Below are positions 61,656 to 64,000 of a stretch of DNA of 64,000 nucleotides, piece by piece. The DNA comes from Dehalococcoides mccartyi (GTDB lineage Bacteria > Chloroflexota > Dehalococcoidia > UBA2979). The stretch spans positions 218,805 through 282,804 of the forward strand of contig CAMBFG010000002.1 of NCBI GenBank assembly GCA_945865925.1, written 5' to 3'. Within the stretch, counting starts at the first letter, position 1. Every line of letters starts with the position of its first letter. The notes under the pieces were generated by a model, which was not told the origin of the DNA, searched no databases, and saw nothing but the letters and a program-made list of their open reading frames with translations. The position numbers and the translations under genes were made by a program.

Positions 61656-62258
61656 TCAGGGAGCGTGGCGGCGAAGGAGGTGGTTCCGGGTCAGCATCGC
61701 CATCGGATGGATCTGAAGGCCGTCGCGGACAGCCTCGTCATGGCGAAGGTCGAGGTAGATAAGGGCGGCACGTTCGAGCGAGGCAGGCCGACCGTCGGTG
61801 CCGAAAGCGGCGTCGAGGACGGCCTGGAGGGCTAGCCAGCGCTCGAGTTTGTGGGGTTCGACTTTGTCCGCGATGAACATCGCCCACGCCGCGGGCGGGT
61901 AGTCCGGGTGTCCGGTGGTATGCCACGAGATCGCGTCCAGCACGCGCTGGTCGTGGACCTCGAAACGCTCGCGAAGTTCGATGGCGGCGAGCGGGCCGTG
62001 GAGGATGACCGGGACATCGCACTCGACCGGGTCGATCATCAGGCCCCTAGTCTCGGCGCGGGCCAGGAGCTCAGAAGGCGGGACGGCCCGAAGCAGATCG
62101 TGCCCCTGAGCCATCAGACGTGCGAGCCGCACATCGGCGCCGTGGAGCGTGGCCAAGCGATCCGTGAGCGCGACGACGCGGTCGATGTGGGCCAGGAGGC
62201 CGGTGGGGACCTCGGCGGCGATACGCTCGCGGAAGGCGTGGTCGTCGGAGTGGGTCAT
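61656..62258 (-). CDS. HD-domain phosphohydrolase (YqeK-like)
   Basis: A 200-aa HD protein resembling YqeK, a diadenosine-tetraphosphate hydrolase. The pattern AHIDRVVALTDRLATLHG, then MAQGHDLLR (the HD residues), LHGPLAAIELRERF and ISWHTTGHPDYPPAAWAMFIADKVEP is typical of YqeK. The start is ATG 62258. The neighbouring nadD gene that often accompanies it is not in the window. Confidence 0.78.
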   Translation of the reverse strand: MTHSDDHAFRERIAAEVPTGLLAHIDRVVALTDRLATLHGADVRLARLMAQGHDLLRAVPPSELLARAETRGLMIDPVECDVPVILHGPLAAIELRERFEVHDQRVLDAISWHTTGHPDYPPAAWAMFIADKVEPHKLERWLALQAVLDAAFGTDGRPASLERAALIYLDLRHDEAVRDGLQIHPMAMLTRNHLLRRHAP

Positions 62259-62384
62259 GCGAGGCGATCCCTTGGGGTGTGCGGGAAAGACGGGAAGTTT
62301 CTCCACGAATCGGGGTTCTACCGATACGTGGGCGCCTGTCGCGCTCTTATGGTAAGCCGCGGACTGGCGGGCAGGGGTTGCACC

Positions 62385-62975
62385 ATGCTGCAGGCGCAGC
62401 GGTCATCCGGACGCGGCGATTTCTGGCTGACGCCAGTGCTGGCGATGCCGCGCGCGATCCCCGCGGTGCTGCACGGCCGCGGCATGACGGCCACCCTGGG
62501 GCTCGTCGGGCTCAGCGGGATCACGGTCGCCCAGTTGGTCGAGGCGCCGTACTTGCGGATCGGGCTGATGCTCCACGTCGCGCTGCTGTTGGCCGGCGGC
62601 CTCGTGCTGACAGCGATGGCGACGCGGTCGTGTCGTGCGAGTGCGGCGGAAGTCGCCCATGACCTGCGCGGGCCGCTGATCAGTCTTCAGGCAACCCTCG
62701 AACTTCTGGCCAGCGATGGCTTCGGCGCGCTGCCGGAGCAGGCGCGCGCGATGGGCGCTACGGTCAACGTTGCGCCGCTGCCTCGGGTGGCAGGCGACTC
62801 CTGCGCGCTGTTCCACGTGTTCATGAACCTACTGAAAATGGGCAAAAGTACCATCAACCGGACATGCCGCCTCGGATCGCCGTGGCCGCAGCGGTGACGG
62901 GTGGCTGGGCTGAGATCGCGGTGAGCGACGAGGGAATCGGGATCGCCGCGACGGAGCGGGCGCGCGTCTTCGAGT
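62385..62975 (+). pseudogene. Histidine kinase remnant with internal deletion and frameshift
   Basis: Starts with two TM helices (LGLVGLSGITVAQLVEA, LMLHVALLLAGGLVLTAM), then the H-box VAHDLRGPLISLQATLELL. After LPEQARAMG a large part of the dimerisation/ATP region is missing and the text resumes with VAPLPRVAGD and a frameshift after FMNLL. The other frame then shows RIAVAAAVTGGWAEIAVSDEGIGIA (the G1 box) and ends near FECHY, where AT-rich sequence and a C10 run follow. Not functional. Confidence 0.7.
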
Positions 62976-63088
62976 GTCACTACCGGAAAATATCGGGGGC
63001 GGCCGGATCGCCCCCCCCCCATCATCCACAAACCACTATATTCTCCAAAATAACTAAGCGGTGACAGAGGAATTTGGAAGGTGCATCT

Positions 63089-63817
63089 ATGCGCGCTACG
63101 AGGCTGATCCTGATCATTACAGCCTGTCTGTCAGTAGTGATCCTCGCTGGATGTTCAAAGGAGAAAGACTCCGGCGACTCTAAGAAAATCGAGGAACTGA
63201 CGAAGCAGGTGGAGGCGCTGAACAAGGCGGTCGTGATCGACGCCAATGGCATCGCACGCCTCGCCACGCCGACACCAGTGGCGATCGCCGACTACAAACA
63301 GTACGGCTTCGGCCTGCCGGTCCCGTCCAACGTGAAAGTCACGGCCGCGGGCGTGACGGGCAAGGACGCCTCCAACGACAACGGCAGCCTGCTGGCGTCT
63401 TCTGGCGGCACCAGTCTGTTCCTGGTGTGGAACAAGGTGAGCCCGCCGCTGTCGGCGCAGGAGTCAGTCGTCGGCGCGTTCAACGTGCTGGAGTCGCTGA
63501 CACAGGCGAAGTTCGAGGCGCAGGGCGCGGGCCAGGGCCTGAATGTAGACAGCCAGCCCGGCTCCTACGGCACGTTCGTCACGCGCGACGCACGCGGGAC
63601 GATCGAAGGTGTGGGAATCATCGGTGGCTGGATCTGCCCGAACGACAAGCGCTCGTACGCGATGACGGTGACAGGTAAGGCGCTGGAGCCAGTCCAGCAG
63701 TCGTTCGTCTATCTGACCAACGGGTTCCGCTGCGAGTCCGGCAAGACGCAGACCGCGCCGGCGGCGACCCCGACTCCGACGAAAACGGCGTCTCCGGCCG
63801 CGACAGCCCGGCCGTAG
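63089..63817 (+). CDS. Secreted lipoprotein with coiled coil
   Basis: A 242-aa lipoprotein. The signal peptide ends with VVILAGC (Cys near residue 22), followed by a charged coiled coil (KIEELTKQVEALNKAVV). The middle is a globular domain (YGFGLPVPSNVKVTAAGV to WICPNDKRSYAMTVTGK) of unknown type, and the C-terminus is Thr/Pro/Ala-rich. GGAAGG lies about 8 nt before ATG 63089. It is downstream of the kinase remnant but has its own ribosome-binding site. Confidence 0.78.
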   Translation: MRATRLILIITACLSVVILAGCSKEKDSGDSKKIEELTKQVEALNKAVVIDANGIARLATPTPVAIADYKQYGFGLPVPSNVKVTAAGVTGKDASNDNGSLLASSGGTSLFLVWNKVSPPLSAQESVVGAFNVLESLTQAKFEAQGAGQGLNVDSQPGSYGTFVTRDARGTIEGVGIIGGWICPNDKRSYAMTVTGKALEPVQQSFVYLTNGFRCESGKTQTAPAATPTPTKTASPAATARP

Positions 63818-63866
63818 TTGAAGTCCGGTTCCGCAGTCCACGAGTAGAAGTAGAAGAGGAACGTTG

Positions 63867-64000
63867 ATGAAACTACTACGTTTCCGAGCGCAGACTAGGC
63901 GCCGCCTGTGGCGCGCCGCGCTAGGGTTTGGACTGGCCACGATTCTGGCGGGGTACACCGGTACAGCGCTGACGTACGCGCAGTTACCGCCTCCACCACC
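63867..64000 (+). CDS. Secreted protein, cut by the window end
   Basis: The first 44 codons of a gene: MKLLRFRAQTRRRLWRAALG, a hydrophobic core (GFGLATILAGYTGTAL) and a Pro-rich start of the mature part (AQLPPPP). A clear signal peptide with basic start. AGAGGA lies 6-10 nt before the ATG. Nothing more can be said. Confidence 0.7.
   Translation, partial: MKLLRFRAQTRRRLWRAALGFGLATILAGYTGTALTYAQLPPPP

Overview
The window is GC-rich (high-GC third codon positions almost everywhere) and densely packed with genes. The host chromosome part looks like a Chloroflexota genome, probably of the Dehalococcoidia type. This is an inference from gene style: FDH with NuoE/NuoF-like subunits, a DUF3105 membrane protein, a glycine-rich RRM protein, several DinB/DfsB-like proteins and GAAC-N4-GTTC SOS boxes. 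No rRNA, tRNA or CRISPR array was seen.

Region 1 (1 to about 16.5 kb) is a defence island on what looks like an integrated element. A leftward four-gene operon encodes an SNF2-type helicase with a PLD-like N-terminus, a DUF4391 protein, a type III-like DNA methyltransferase (Mod) and a type III-like restriction helicase-nuclease (Res). Divergent from it is a translationally coupled pair: a 255-aa protein starting Met-Gly, and a QueC-like enzyme with an extra C-terminal domain. Then come a 53-aa ORF, an intact tyrosine recombinase overlapping a catalytically degenerate one, a Phd/VapC-type toxin-antitoxin pair, and a large serine recombinase whose frame runs antisense into the 3' end of dnaN. 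That end of dnaN is therefore the likely integration site.

Region 2 (16.5-29 kb) is core genome: dnaN, a HAD hydrolase, a HTH regulator, DNA polymerase IV, a secreted beta-propeller-like lipoprotein, an RRM protein with its terminator, and a leftward run HD-GYP - microprotein - dcd - ribD - ribE - ribBA - ribH. Region 3 (29-38 kb) has a segment resembling the 5' half of RNase P RNA, an ECF sigma/anti-sigma/SIMPL operon, a class II aldolase, signal peptidase I, pyrE, a double-VOC protein, recF and a damaged histidine kinase joined to a decayed DfsB/DinB gene.

Region 4 (38.5-44.7 kb) is a leftward formate dehydrogenase operon (NuoE-like, NuoF-like, a DinB-like protein, FDH alpha) with a MOSC protein upstream. 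Region 5 (44.7-56.5 kb) mixes secreted proteins (a cupredoxin-like lipoprotein with a 12-nt G run, a subtilase), DUF3105, HxlR, DinB, two MFS transporters, an acetyltransferase, an OsmC protein and an acidic protein behind an SOS-like box. Region 6 (56.7-64 kb) starts with an IS6-like element, then ruvB behind an SOS box, RidA, a thioesterase, PspC, an SDR, an SOS-boxed pair of small ORFs, a YqeK-like phosphohydrolase, a second wrecked histidine kinase and two secreted proteins, the last cut by the window edge.

Three observations stand out: the two-gene QueC-like module, a small SOS-type regulon predicted from three matching boxes, and several gene remnants at sharp junctions, which point to active rearrangement or to assembly faults.
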